Assembly: GCA_023664535.1 (NCBI GenBank)
Contig: JAMPFJ010000015.1
Coordinates: forward strand, 1-64,000
Source: Bacteroidales bacterium
Lineage (GTDB): Bacteria; Bacillota; Clostridia; Lachnospirales; Lachnospiraceae
DNA length: 64,000 nucleotides
Direction: 5' to 3'
In this document: positions 35,801-44,362 of the stretch, piece after piece
Layout: each line of letters opens with the position of its first letter
Numbering within the stretch: position 1 is the first letter of the stretch
Translations under genes and position numbers: made by a program
Notes under the pieces: generated by a model
Told to the model about the DNA's origin: nothing
What the model saw: the letters and a program-made list of their open reading frames with translations, nothing else
Databases searched by the model: none

Positions 35801-36670
35801 TTCATTATGGCAGCCGCAGCTGCTTCCGATAAACAGCTCCGGTTCAAAGCAAAACTCCGGCATGGGCGCATCCTCAAACTCCGCCTTCAGACAATCAACC
35901 GTATATCCGCCTAATACCTTTGCCGGAATCGGCGCCGAGGTAATCGGTTTCGGGCTCATTCTGCCCTCTTCAACGGAATCGTAACCCACCACGGCAACAT
36001 CCTCCGGCACACGGATTCCGTTATCGGTAAGCGCCTGCGCAACACCGATTGCCATACAATCATTTGCACAGGCAATCGCCTCCGGCAGGTGTTCCCTGTC
36101 CTTTAACAGCTTTTCCACCATGCTTTCCCCGCTGCTGTACCAGAAATCACCGTAAAAAACACGGTTATCCCGCACCGGCAAACCATACTCCTTCATACAG
36201 TCCATATATGCCTGTAATCTCTGTTTGGAATGAATATGCCACTCCTTTCCCGTCAGATAGGCAATATCCTTAAATCCATGCCGTTCAATCAAATGCGCAA
36301 TCAACCGCTTGACCGGAGTATAATGGTCAGTCATGATTGTAGGGAAATATTTACTCTCCTTATCAATACAGAATACAGGACCCGAAAAAGAACGCTTTAA
36401 CTTCTCTTCTACACGCTTCGCCACCCCCGGCGTCTGCAGCGTATCCAAAAGAACAACAACTGCATCAAACAAATCATATCGAATCAGCGAAAAAATCGTA
36501 GATTCTCCGATTTCCCTGGCAGTAGACTCCTGATATTTCTGATACATGGCAAAAATGCAGACATCATAATCCGATGCAAACGCCTTTTTCAAAAATCCCT
36601 GAATAAACAAATTCTGATAATTTTCTTCCGGCTGCCCTGCGAGCAACGCAATTCTTTTCCGATTTTTCAT
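32870..36670 (-). CDS. Cytoplasmic LacI-type sensor / degenerate GGDEF / EAL / beta-solenoid fusion
   Basis: 1266 residues, no signal peptide or membrane helix. Residues 1-285 are a periplasmic-binding-like sugar-sensing domain as in LacI regulators but without the helix-turn-helix (KRIALLAGQ start, IACANDCMAIGVAQAL, VAVVGYDSVEEG). A helical linker (300-475) leads to a GGDEF fold (DSLTGLYNYKGF at 481-492) whose active site is GNGEY (556-560), probably inactive. The EAL domain (655-890) keeps E681-A-L, N737, E766/E769, D795-D796, K816 and E852, so it should hydrolyse c-di-GMP. The C-terminus (960-1225) is about six repeats of ~28 residues ending in GIG (1064, 1091, 1119, 1148, 1177, 1206), read as a beta-solenoid. 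Such GIG-repeat sheets are usually found in surface proteins. AAGGTGAT precedes the ATG. A ligand-controlled phosphodiesterase with a binding scaffold is inferred. Confidence 0.88.
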   Translation of the reverse strand: MKNRKRIALLAGQPEENYQNLFIQGFLKKAFASDYDVCIFAMYQKYQESTAREIGESTIFSLIRYDLFDAVVVLLDTLQTPGVAKRVEEKLKRSFSGPVFCIDKESKYFPTIMTDHYTPVKRLIAHLIERHGFKDIAYLTGKEWHIHSKQRLQAYMDCMKEYGLPVRDNRVFYGDFWYSSGESMVEKLLKDREHLPEAIACANDCMAIGVAQALTDNGIRVPEDVAVVGYDSVEEGRMSPKPITSAPIPAKVLGGYTVDCLKAEFEDAPMPEFCFEPELFIGSSCGCHNESMVPRLNLRESWGTDISEGSFYSCFNHMMEDMLSQSSFKDLMNVIFSYVYQIRDFDSFHLCLNEYWGNLKDAERTDAGWKNYTRRMLHILECGTKAENRDKIDFHQQFDTKILLPDLYVDRDEPKAFFFTPLHFEERCLGYAVISYGNEAKCYNDTYRLWLRSVMQGLECFRRVEALQQSNKLLQESQIRDSLTGLYNYKGFIQQSEALIRRAGKCGGCISAMAIDIKGLAGINDEYGREEGNQAIIRAARFLANCAEGGMSCCLGNGEYMVAILSEGPDKKEIHAVRDKLLGLLEKHNRKQRTGYDLQVYTGSDTAKISDIKEFEHLVNSAVSRKNGNKISVQRMADSVELTKEEMEEAEVVRRILEENLFLYHFQPIINAKNGEIFAYEALMRGNVTPQLSPVKILKYAGYFGKLYDVEKATFFNIIRQIRENGDKFAGKKVFINSIPGKRLKGEDAALLEKEMGEHAAQIVVELTEQTELDDDALALMKASYEKMGIETAVDDYGTGYSNVTNLLRYMPNYVKIDRMLLTDIQNSPQKQHFVREIIEFAHDNDIVALAEGVETSEELEMVVYLGADLIQGFYTAKPSEKIAEGIRSEVVNQILQYNQQRVNQKGHKVYVAGKEGRVSLAKLVAEKYAKIEIVHEKTTYRDITIAGVPGLVSNMTLQIGDGYQGRIVLENVIFDSGKAEACIDIGKQCEVTLVLKGDSEIKNGGIRVPENSRLILEGNGNLLIEEKRAGYFGIGDDLKSHHGIIEFEQDGTIEIRGNGMQGVGIGSGYGGEIRINRGKYILEMRGKEGVGIGAFYSEVRTNIIRCDLQINMDVSRGVGIGSIEKSAGIKMENSSAKFIFGGEQLVGIGTIDGEKGKVDICNGSVEMDMRASRLCGIGAENGLAETEIQYASLYMAGEGKYALAIGSGKKDARIQITNSTIHTKFKSSLDSDMGAEEENIYIANSRCQFTFNGKPVLRKIKDTEW

Positions 36671-36753
36671 GTTATCACCTTATCCGTCTTTTTCAGTACT
36701 TTCCTCTGTTCACGTATCCACAATAATCTCCCTGTCCGCTAATCGAAAACCGT

Positions 36754-38349
36754 TTACCTGTCCCATTTATCGCACAAGCTGTTAATCTGGTCGGTAAAGC
36801 GGACTAAATCCTTGTTTGCGCCGCCCTTGTTATGGGCAATAACCATAAGCAGGCGGTTTCCTGCCGCCACAAGACGGTCAAAGATAGCCTGGGCCCGAAA
36901 TGCTTTCTGGCTGATTTTCACCTTCTTAACAGCCACGCCCTGGAAGATTAACTCATTAGCTGCCAAATCAAACTCTGCGCCGGAAAACGGCGCTATTGCC
37001 TCATATCCCTCCTGCTGAATCATTTTCTTAAAGTGTTCACATACCAAATCCTCACCGTGTACCACAAATACCTTCGGTTTCGGTTCAAAGGAATGCAGCC
37101 ATTTTAACAGTCCTTCCTGGTCCGCATGACCACTGATGCCGTCTAATTTTTCAATCCGGGCACATATTTCAATCTGCTCACCAAAAAGCTTCACATTTGA
37201 CGCACCCTCCAATATACTGCGTCCCAGCGTTCCGTGGGCCTGATACCCCACAAACAGGATTGTACATTCCTTCCGCCAGAGGTTATGCTTTAAGTGATGC
37301 CGGATTCTTCCCGCTTCACACATTCCCGAAGCGGAAATAATTACTTTCGGCTTCAAATCAAAATTGATTGCCTTTGAGTCATCACTGGTAACTGCCGTTT
37401 TCAATCCCGGGAAAGAAATCGGATTGATTCCCTGCCTAATCAGCTCCATTGCCTCCTCGTCAAAGCAGCTCTCCACATTCCGGCTGAAGATATTGGTCGC
37501 CTCTATCGCCAGCGGACTGTCCACATATACCTCAAACCCCTCATATTCCGGCAGCAGATTATCATATTTTATCTTTCGGATGAAATATAAAAGCTCCTGC
37601 GTCCTGCCCACGGCAAATGACGGGATAACCACGTTTCCTCCTCTGTCAAAGGTTTCTTTTATTATTCTGGTAAATTCCGCAACATAATCCGGTGTCCCTC
37701 CGTGATTTCTGTCTCCATAAGTGGATTCCATCACGACATAATCCGCCTCTTTTAAATACTGGGGGTCCTTGATAATCGGCTGATTCAGATTGCCGATATC
37801 CCCGGAAAAGACTACCTTTTTTGAAACATCTCCCTCCGTCAGCCACACCTCAATGCTGGCAGAACCGAGCAGATGCCCCACATCGGAAAACCGTACCTTT
37901 ATTCCCTCCGCCAAATCAATCGTCTCTTCATACTGGCAGGGAACAAAATGCTCCAGCACCCCTATGGCATCATTCATCGTATAAAGGGGTACGTATTCTT
38001 CCTCTCCTGCTCTTCGCCCTTTCCGGTTTCTCCATTCCGCTTCAAACTCCTGAATATGTGCGCTGTCACGGAGCATAATGCCGCAAAGGTCCGTCGTCGC
38101 CTTTGTCGTATATACCTGTCCCCGGAATCCCCTTGCATACATCAACGGTAAAAGCCCTGAATGGTCGATATGCGCATGGGTCAGCAATATGTAATCCACC
38201 TCCGACGGATTCATCGGAAGCTGCTGATTCTCGTACACATCCTGCCCCTGTTCCATGCCACAGTCAATCAATATATTTTTGCCGCACGCCTGCAGGCAAT
38301 GACAGCTTCCTGTCACCTCATGGTCCGCTCCAATAAATGTAAGTTTCAT
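36754..38349 (-). CDS. MBL-fold beta-CASP ribonuclease-like protein (CPSF73/YsgA type)
   Basis: 531 residues. The metallo-beta-lactamase motif is THAHIDHSG, with later metal ligands in DVGHLLGSAS, FSGDIG and the C-terminal HADQ. The beta-CASP insert includes ESTYGDR and PSFAVGRTQELL. The RMMBL-type end reads FVVHGED. Proteins of this type act as RNA endo/exonucleases. The bacterial role of this branch is not well fixed. The ATG at 38349 has AAGGGG at 8 nt. A GTG at 38358 lies in that site and was rejected. Confidence 0.9.
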   Translation of the reverse strand: MKLTFIGADHEVTGSCHCLQACGKNILIDCGMEQGQDVYENQQLPMNPSEVDYILLTHAHIDHSGLLPLMYARGFRGQVYTTKATTDLCGIMLRDSAHIQEFEAEWRNRKGRRAGEEEYVPLYTMNDAIGVLEHFVPCQYEETIDLAEGIKVRFSDVGHLLGSASIEVWLTEGDVSKKVVFSGDIGNLNQPIIKDPQYLKEADYVVMESTYGDRNHGGTPDYVAEFTRIIKETFDRGGNVVIPSFAVGRTQELLYFIRKIKYDNLLPEYEGFEVYVDSPLAIEATNIFSRNVESCFDEEAMELIRQGINPISFPGLKTAVTSDDSKAINFDLKPKVIISASGMCEAGRIRHHLKHNLWRKECTILFVGYQAHGTLGRSILEGASNVKLFGEQIEICARIEKLDGISGHADQEGLLKWLHSFEPKPKVFVVHGEDLVCEHFKKMIQQEGYEAIAPFSGAEFDLAANELIFQGVAVKKVKISQKAFRAQAIFDRLVAAGNRLLMVIAHNKGGANKDLVRFTDQINSLCDKWDR

Positions 38350-38394
38350 TGTAAACACCCCTTTTCTTTTATCATTTAGCGCGAGTAAAACCCT

Positions 38395-38445
38395 GCTTTA
38401 TTCATCGCTTAGCGCCGCTGCGAGCGACAAGCAGCGAAAGCGTGC
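38395..38445. other. G+C-rich hairpin with partial direct repeat between two genes
   Basis: CGCTGC and GCAGCG around 38411-38431 pair on either side of a 9-nt loop. On the minus strand, GCGCTAAGCGATGAATAAAG is echoed nearby by GCGCTAAATGATAAAAG. No U run. It may be a small dispersed element. Confidence 0.3.
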
Positions 38446-38488
38446 CTGTGTTGATTTTTCTATATTGTACAACGGACGTTCGCAAAAC

Positions 38489-40162
38489 TTATGTTCCGCA
38501 GTCGCCTAACAATTTCATTTTTTCTGCCAGCTTTACCAGTAAAGCCCCTTTGGGAAATGCAGACAGCATCTCTTTGGTATATCCTCCTATCTTAATCATT
38601 GCGGCAAAATAGACGAACACGGCGGACACAATCGCTGCCAGCACCGCCACTGCATTACTGAGCCTTTCCCCTGCCGCCATATGGAATACCCGGTAAAATA
38701 CCTGATACACAAAAACTGCCACGACCCCCATAACTACAGCGGAAGCAGCCGGAACCCATATGGTCTGCTTCCATTCCATTTTAAACCGGAGTTCCTTCTT
38801 TACAAAATAATAATTCATTGCTACCACAATCACCGCATAAAATGCAGTCGCAAATATCAGCGAATAGATTCCGATTTTTGCTATTCCAATCAGCGGCACA
38901 AGCAGCAGTACATGAACCACCAGTGCCGTTGCCGCACTAATTACCGGAATATTGACTTTCCCAATTCCCTGTAATACGCCGTTTAATACACTGGAAATTC
39001 CGTACAGGATAATCGAAATTCCGCCAAACAACAGCATCGCTGCCACAATATGGGTATCCTCACCGGACAGGCTGTAATAGAGCAGGCGCACAATCGGTCT
39101 GCCAAGCACGGCAAATCCGACGGCACAGGGCACCGTCAGCACCATGGTAAGCTGCATCGACTGGGAAATCCGGCGGTTACACTCCTGCCTGCTGCCGGAT
39201 GCATAGGCGCTGGATACCCCGGGAATAACCGCAGACGCCACCGCCGCTGCCATGGCAATCGGCACATTAGCCAATACCAGATACATCCGGCTGTATAATC
39301 CGTACTGGCCGTCAATGATTTCACCGCTCATCCCCATGGATGCCGCCATTTTTTGAAAAATAGTCATATCCAACGTCACATTTACATTATAAATAAACGA
39401 ACTGAAAATAATCGGAGTGGCAATCATCAGCAAAAGCTTAATCACCTCTTGATAGGACAGCAGTGCATTGGTCGTATCCGCTTTCATTTTCTGTCTCAGC
39501 TCCCTTTTCTCCCCATGGAAGAGAAAAATCATATAGAAAAGCCCTGCCAGCACTGCCACACCGGTTCCCAGCGTTCCTCCCGCTGCGCCATATTTTGCAG
39601 CATCCGTCCCGTTTCCCACTGTCTTAGCCCACTGCATAAATGCCAGAGCTGCCGCAATGCTGAAGATTGCGTTAAAAATCTGTTCTACAATCTGGGAAAC
39701 CGAAGTTGGCACCATGTTTCCGTAGGCCTGAAAATACCCGCGGTATACGCTGAGAAATCCCGATAAGAAAATCGTCGGTGCCAGAAGCCTCAAGGAAAGC
39801 ACGGCATTTTCCGTGACAAAATGCGGAGCAAACAGATAGGTAACCACTGCCGCAATTCCGCCTACCACAAAGACATACAGCATTGCACCGTTAAAAATTC
39901 GTTTCACATTCCGGTATTCCCCTTTTTCAATCTTCTCCGCCATAATCTTGGAAACTGCTGCCGGAATACTGAAGGTTGCAATCAGTAAAATCAACGCATA
40001 AACCGTCTGCGCCGCACCGTAATAACCGTTTCCCTCCTTACTGAGGATGTTGGCAAAAGGAATGTTATATAACATTCCGATTAATTTTGATACCACGCTT
40101 GCCACTGCCAGAATCGTTGCCTGCATGGCAAAACCGCCGGATATTTTTTTCTTTTTCTTCAT
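38489..40162 (-). CDS. MOP-superfamily flippase, SpoVB/MurJ-like polysaccharide transporter
   Basis: 557 residues, about 14 membrane helices. The N-terminal pattern (GFAMQATILAVASVVSKLIGMLYNIPFANIL) and the repeated helices match the SpoVB/PST branch, which flips lipid-linked cell-envelope precursors such as lipid II. The Lys-rich start MKKKKKISGG fits an inside N-terminus. AGGA about 10 nt before the ATG at 40162 supports that start; the ATG six codons earlier has none. Closest role is either SpoVB-like (sporulation cortex) or MurJ-like (lipid II). The choice needs a tree. Confidence 0.9.
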   Translation of the reverse strand: MKKKKKISGGFAMQATILAVASVVSKLIGMLYNIPFANILSKEGNGYYGAAQTVYALILLIATFSIPAAVSKIMAEKIEKGEYRNVKRIFNGAMLYVFVVGGIAAVVTYLFAPHFVTENAVLSLRLLAPTIFLSGFLSVYRGYFQAYGNMVPTSVSQIVEQIFNAIFSIAAALAFMQWAKTVGNGTDAAKYGAAGGTLGTGVAVLAGLFYMIFLFHGEKRELRQKMKADTTNALLSYQEVIKLLLMIATPIIFSSFIYNVNVTLDMTIFQKMAASMGMSGEIIDGQYGLYSRMYLVLANVPIAMAAAVASAVIPGVSSAYASGSRQECNRRISQSMQLTMVLTVPCAVGFAVLGRPIVRLLYYSLSGEDTHIVAAMLLFGGISIILYGISSVLNGVLQGIGKVNIPVISAATALVVHVLLLVPLIGIAKIGIYSLIFATAFYAVIVVAMNYYFVKKELRFKMEWKQTIWVPAASAVVMGVVAVFVYQVFYRVFHMAAGERLSNAVAVLAAIVSAVFVYFAAMIKIGGYTKEMLSAFPKGALLVKLAEKMKLLGDCGT

Positions 40163-40248
40163 TCTGTCATTTCCTGTCATTCACTAATTAAAGGATATGA
40201 TTACCGTTTTTAAAAGCTGTATACCACATCCGAACTTTCTTTTATAAA

Positions 40249-40256
40249 GTATACCA
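40249..40256 (-). promoter_or_regulatory. Extended -10 promoter element before the flippase gene
   Basis: TGGTATAC on the minus strand at 40249-40256, followed by T to give TGG-TATACT. The same TGGTATAC recurs exactly 30 bp downstream (40219-40226). Both precede the start at 40162. Either two tandem starts or a repeated protein site. Confidence 0.45.
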
Positions 40257-40335
40257 TATCTTCCCCTTTATTAAAAGCTTATCCCCAAAAAAGCGGAAAT
40301 TTTTACCACCCCATGCTTATTTTCCGAAAGAGAAA

Positions 40336-40378
40336 AGGCTGTCGCCTTAACGAATGAAAATTCGTAAAGCGGCAGCCT
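40336..40378 (-). terminator. Terminator of the aconitase-family gene
   Basis: Arms beginning AGGCTG and ending CAGCCT form an 18-20 bp stem with two mismatches and a TTTC loop, followed on the minus strand by TTTCTCTTT. It starts 12 bp past the stop of the hydratase. Confidence 0.8.
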
Positions 40379-40389
40379 GCCATACCTCA

Positions 40390-42672
40390 TTATCTGCGGT
40401 TATAGTTAATCAGACATCCTTTCAGAATAATTTCCCGCTCATCGTCAGTCAAATCACCCAAATGGAAAGTTAATTCTTTCATCTCCTTATTTACCACATA
40501 CGCTTTGATATCGTCGTTCTTTTCCCTTACCGCCTTTGCGATATCCGGAATAAAGATATAGTCGTCAATCTCAAATGCATACTCCTCCGGCATAAGGAAC
40601 GGAAGCATTCCCCAGTTAATTAAATTGGAGCGATACCGCTTTGTGGCATATTCCTTTGCCACGTTTGCCCATCCACCAAGCACCTTCTGACAGGATGCAG
40701 CCTGTTCACGGGCAGAACCGTCTCCCGGCTTCACTGCAAAAATCGTTGAACCGACACCGGTATTTTGATGGTTGACCTCCGGAAAACGTGCCTTGACGGC
40801 TTTCATAATCGGTTTCATTTCCGGAGCGCAGTCACAAATACACTTGTCCTCTTCTCTCGCCTTCTCGATTACCTGAACAGCCTTTGCCCTTCCCACATAT
40901 TCCGGGTCCTTTCTTGACAGGGTAAATTCTGCCAGTCCCAATGGATTGGAGCGGTAAGAGGATGTCTCACCGGAGGGAATCAGCTCATCCGTTGTGGTAA
41001 CCGGGTCGTTGATTACCGATGCTACTTTCAAAATCAAATTATCCGTTAACGCCACCATAGCGGGCCAGTCCTTAATATTGGGACCAAATTTTATCTCTAC
41101 GGAAGAATCCGCCTTGCCGACACCGTCATAAACACGGTTTTCATAAATTGTCCGGTCAAAGAAATACTTCGGATTAGTGAAATTCACATCCACATCCGTT
41201 GCCGCCGTCAAATAACCCTTATTCGCTGCGGTTGCCGCAATGGAGCGGGCATCCATCAGGGCTACCGAGGATATCTGCCCGTTCTGAACCTTGGAGCCCT
41301 CGCGGTTCGGGAAGTTTCTGGTGGAATGCCGGATAGAAAATGCATTATTGGCAGGAGTATCGCCCGCACCAAAGCAGGGACCGCAGAATGCAGTCTTTAC
41401 CACTGCTCCCGTTGCCAGTAAATCCGCCAGTCTTCCGTTCTTTGCCAATTCCATGTAAATCGGTGTTGATGCCGGATAAACGCTTAAGGTAAACTCGTCT
41501 GCACCGATGCTTGCGCCCTTCAGGATATCGGCAGCCGCACAAATATTCTCAAATCCGCCGCCGGCGCAGCCCGCAATAATTCCCTGGTCTACATACAGCT
41601 TACCGTTACGCACTTTATCCTTCAGGGTGAAGTCCACTTTGCCGTCCAGGCTTACCAGTGCCCGTTTCTCACAATCCTCCAAAATATCCATGAGATTTGC
41701 ATTTAATTCTTCAATGGTATACGTATTACTGGGATGAAACGGCATCGCAATCATTGGCTTCACCTTACTTAAATCCACATAAACCAGTCCGTCATAATAA
41801 GTTACCGCCCCGGGGTTAAGCTCCTTATAGCACTCGCTTCTTCCATGTATATCGTAAAATTCCTTTATCTTCGCATCCGTTTTCCAGATGGAAGAAAGAC
41901 AGGTCGTTTCCGTTGTCATTACATCAATACCAATCCGGTAATCCGCACTTAAGCTGTCCACACCTGGACCGACAAACTCCATAACCTTATTCTTCACATA
42001 ACCGTTGGCAAACACTTCTCCAATAATGGCAAGCGCAACATCCTGGGGACCAACCCCCGCATCCGGCTTACCGTCCAGATATATTCCGACCACTCCCGGC
42101 ATTTTTACATCATAGGTCTGACCAAGCAGCTGTTTCACCAGTTCACCGCCGCCTTCACCAACTGCCATCGTCCCCAATGCGCCATAACGGGTATGGGAAT
42201 CCGAACCCAGTATCATTGCCCCGCATTCCGCCAGCATCTCTCTCGCATACTGATGGATGACCGCCTGATGAGGCGGAACGTATACCCCGCCGTATTTCTT
42301 TGCACAGGTAAGCCCAAACATATGGTCATCCTCGTTAATGGTACCGCCCACTGCACAAAGCGAATTATGGCAGTTGGTCAACACATAAGGAATCGGAAAC
42401 TCTTCCAGCCCCGACGCCCTGGCTGTCTGGATAATTCCGACAAAAGTAATATCATGAGAGGTTAATTTATCAAATTTAACCTGAAGCTTTTCCATATTAT
42501 CCGAAGTATTGTGTGCCTTCAGGATATTGTATGCAATCGTATTCTTTGCCGCTTCTTCCTTAGCAGTCACACTTCCCGTCCTGTTCTTTAACATCTCCTC
42601 CTGGTTTTCGCCGTCTTCAATGATTTCCGTACCGTTTACTAAATAGGCTCCACCTTGATATAATTTAATCAC
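40390..42672 (-). CDS. Aconitase-family hydratase (YbhJ-like)
   Basis: 760 residues, GTG start with AAGGAGG 8 nt upstream. The three ligands of the [4Fe-4S] cluster are visible: C369 (AGCAGG) and C430/C433 (FCGPCFGAG). The substrate motif [15 protein letters not shown] is at 156-170. The swivel domain is at the C-terminus. Length and order resemble the E. coli YbhJ branch of aconitases, whose substrate is unclear, more than AcnA (~890) or LeuC. It may act as aconitase in a partial citrate path, or on another hydroxyacid. No citrate synthase or isocitrate dehydrogenase lies next to it. Confidence 0.88.
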   Translation of the reverse strand: MIKLYQGGAYLVNGTEIIEDGENQEEMLKNRTGSVTAKEEAAKNTIAYNILKAHNTSDNMEKLQVKFDKLTSHDITFVGIIQTARASGLEEFPIPYVLTNCHNSLCAVGGTINEDDHMFGLTCAKKYGGVYVPPHQAVIHQYAREMLAECGAMILGSDSHTRYGALGTMAVGEGGGELVKQLLGQTYDVKMPGVVGIYLDGKPDAGVGPQDVALAIIGEVFANGYVKNKVMEFVGPGVDSLSADYRIGIDVMTTETTCLSSIWKTDAKIKEFYDIHGRSECYKELNPGAVTYYDGLVYVDLSKVKPMIAMPFHPSNTYTIEELNANLMDILEDCEKRALVSLDGKVDFTLKDKVRNGKLYVDQGIIAGCAGGGFENICAAADILKGASIGADEFTLSVYPASTPIYMELAKNGRLADLLATGAVVKTAFCGPCFGAGDTPANNAFSIRHSTRNFPNREGSKVQNGQISSVALMDARSIAATAANKGYLTAATDVDVNFTNPKYFFDRTIYENRVYDGVGKADSSVEIKFGPNIKDWPAMVALTDNLILKVASVINDPVTTTDELIPSGETSSYRSNPLGLAEFTLSRKDPEYVGRAKAVQVIEKAREEDKCICDCAPEMKPIMKAVKARFPEVNHQNTGVGSTIFAVKPGDGSAREQAASCQKVLGGWANVAKEYATKRYRSNLINWGMLPFLMPEEYAFEIDDYIFIPDIAKAVREKNDDIKAYVVNKEMKELTFHLGDLTDDEREIILKGCLINYNRR

Positions 42673-42716
42673 GCACTTATCCTCCTTATTCTATACTTAA
42701 AAATGCATTCTAAGCC

Positions 42717-42745
42717 ATTGTAGCATAAGACCTGCCACATTTCAA
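42717..42745 (-). promoter_or_regulatory. Sigma-A promoter of the aconitase-family gene
   Basis: TTGAAA (42740-42745), 17 bp, TACAAT (42717-42722) on the minus strand, about 45 bp before the GTG start. Confidence 0.8.
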
Positions 42746-42775
42746 ATCATTTGCAGGGAAACCGCCAAAACAGGA

Positions 42776-43612
42776 TTATTCTCCAATTCGATAGAGGGGA
42801 TAGGAACAAGGTGCTTTGGGCAGCGAAGAAATCCTCTTAGAAACCGGCTTTCCATGACCGGGAAAATCACTGTCTGCTTTCAGAAAATAGCGATAGCTGT
42901 TCCCGGTGTCATCCCATGTCACATCTACATTATACCATGCCCCTCCAAGCTTAACCATATTCCATGCATGCCCTTGTCCCACGACATAAACACAGGGAAT
43001 CTTCATTTCCTGCAAAATTCTCTGATAAGCAAGGGCATACGCCATGCAGCTCCCTTTTCCTTTCTTAAATGCAGAATACGGTGTATATCCGCGTTCGTCA
43101 TAGCGCATGTGCTTAATCAGATAATCATGCGCCCGCTTTGCCCGGACCGCCCTGCTTCCTCCGCCTAATTTCCGGGCAATCCTCCTCACCTTTTGGTTAA
43201 TATAGTGTTCCTGTTTCTTTGTGGTAATATATCCGAATTGGATGCTGACATACGGCTTCTCTCCACCACAGACCATAACCGACACACCGGATATGCCCCC
43301 TGCAAGATAACCGTCCTTTAACGATAATTTTTCCAGAAAAGCAGAATAGCCTTTTCCCTTTTTCCGGTACCCGGCAAAATCCTTTTCAATACCCGGGTAA
43401 GAATAAATGAAATCAGTCTGATGCCTGCGCATACCATTGATAATTCCCCTGAGCATCTGGTTTTCATTCTTTACAACAATAATCTTCTCCAAATCCCCAC
43501 GCTGCTGCGCCGATACACCGTTTACCGGATAAGCGGAGAAAAGTACCCAGAGAAAAAATGCGGCTATGTACCCTCTCCCATACATGCCAAGCTTTAACAA
43601 TAACTGTTTCAT
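42776..43612 (-). CDS. Secreted protein with intact transglutaminase-like catalytic triad
   Basis: 278 residues from the ATG at 43612 (AAAGGGG 8 nt upstream; a GTG three codons earlier overlaps that site). A signal peptide covers about 1-36 (IAAFFLWVLFSAYPVNGVSA). The transglutaminase/protease-like core has C189 (GKGSCMAYALAY), H215 (GHAWNMVKL) and D230 (YNVDVTWDD), so it should be active. A ~110-residue N-terminal region is unrecognised. Such small secreted members often act as cysteine proteases or cross-linkers in the cell wall. Unlike the toxin lipoprotein at the left end, this one keeps its Cys. Confidence 0.85.
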   Translation of the reverse strand: MKQLLLKLGMYGRGYIAAFFLWVLFSAYPVNGVSAQQRGDLEKIIVVKNENQMLRGIINGMRRHQTDFIYSYPGIEKDFAGYRKKGKGYSAFLEKLSLKDGYLAGGISGVSVMVCGGEKPYVSIQFGYITTKKQEHYINQKVRRIARKLGGGSRAVRAKRAHDYLIKHMRYDERGYTPYSAFKKGKGSCMAYALAYQRILQEMKIPCVYVVGQGHAWNMVKLGGAWYNVDVTWDDTGNSYRYFLKADSDFPGHGKPVSKRISSLPKAPCSYPLYRIGE

Positions 43613-43638
43613 ATGCGACACCCCTTTCTTTTGTATCC

Positions 43639-43678
43639 GGTTATTCCCGACAATGGTTCTCCCTATTCCCGAATAACC
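43639..43678. other. Inverted repeat in the leader of the transglutaminase-like gene
   Basis: GGTTATTC (43639-43646) and GAATAACC (43671-43678) pair, and ATTCCCGA occurs twice between them. It lies 27-66 bp before the start codon. It may be an operator or mRNA stem. Confidence 0.35.
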
Positions 43679-43723
43679 CGGTTACTTTTGTGATACTTAC
43701 AGTATACACAAACAGGTGTCCTG

Positions 43724-43750
43724 AAAAACGGACTTGCTTAATCCGTTTTT
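43724..43750. terminator. Bidirectional terminator
   Basis: AAAAACGGA (43724-43732) and TCCGTTTTT (43742-43750), perfect 9-bp stem with A and T runs. It probably ends the transcript of the 63-residue gene. The 240 bp from 43751 to 43990 are A+T-rich, and I see no gene or other element there. Confidence 0.8.
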
Positions 43751-43990
43751 TATTTCTCCGTTCCGTTTTTCCTTATTCAAAATTTATTAAGAATTATTTA
43801 CACAATTATCATAATAATTAAGACGCTGTCCATTGAAATTCATATTTTTATTTTCTATAATGCAGACAAGTAATTACTTAATTCTTATCATTTCTATATT
43901 CATCTTTTGCTGCTATCCGCCATTGGTCTGTACAGTGGAGGATAGCAGCTGTCTCTCTGCCATGGAATATCCTTCTACAGGAATACTGCA

Positions 43991-44182
43991 TTATAAAATC
44001 TGGTCACTGACTTCCTCCACTGTGATTCCAAGATAAACACATAAGCGTAAAAAATCATCTGCCTGCAGTTCTTTTCCTTCCTCCGCCTGCGCCTGTAAAT
44101 CAATACCTGTTTCCTGCTTTATCCTCTCAAGAGAGAGGTTATGCTCCGCAATGTGCTTTAATAAGTATTTCTCAGCCTTCAT
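43991..44182 (-). CDS. Small regulator-like protein (63 residues)
   Basis: 63 residues: MKAEKYLLKHIAEHNLSLER, then IKQETGIDLQAQAEEGKEL and a helical end LRLCVYLGITVEEVSDQIL. The pattern of short helices with LSLERIKQETGID and the ending LGITVEEV resembles a compact XRE-like helix-turn-helix domain, without an effector part. A strong ribosome binding site (AAAGGGGAG) and a near-consensus promoter show it is real. It is divergent from an XRE gene, with an inverted repeat between them. The family assignment is tentative. Confidence 0.65.
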   Translation of the reverse strand: MKAEKYLLKHIAEHNLSLERIKQETGIDLQAQAEEGKELQADDFLRLCVYLGITVEEVSDQIL

Positions 44183-44207
44183 CCTTATCTCCCCTTTCCA
44201 TGTTAAA

Positions 44208-44242
44208 TAGAATATATTATCCTTCTTCCCTATTATATTCTA
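44208..44242. promoter_or_regulatory. 9-bp inverted repeat, probable operator
   Basis: TAGAATATA (44208-44216) and TATATTCTA (44234-44242), perfect, 17 bp apart. The right arm overlaps the -10 of the 63-residue gene and the left arm lies near its start of transcription, the position of an autorepressor site. Confidence 0.5.
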
Positions 44243-44260
44243 CTTTTAATAGAAATGCAA
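44232..44260 (-). promoter_or_regulatory. Promoter of the 63-residue gene
   Basis: TTGCAT (44255-44260), 17 bp, TATAAT (44232-44237) on the minus strand. Confidence 0.75.
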
Positions 44261-44291
44261 TTCTTTTTTTCTTTACTTTCCAGCAAATTTA

Positions 44292-44320
44292 TTGACACGG
44301 GAAAGCAGTTACTATAAGAT
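44292..44320 (+). promoter_or_regulatory. Promoter of the XRE regulator gene
   Basis: TTGACA (44292-44297), 17 bp, TAAGAT (44315-44320), 43 bp before the ATG at 44363. Confidence 0.65.
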
Positions 44321-44362
44321 AAGGTCAACGGTACACTATTAAACAACGAAATGGAGACTACT

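Noticed and set aside
43833..44036. 67-residue plus-strand frame in the 43.8-kb gap
   Set aside because: No ribosome binding site, overlaps the end of the 63-residue gene, no recognisable domain.
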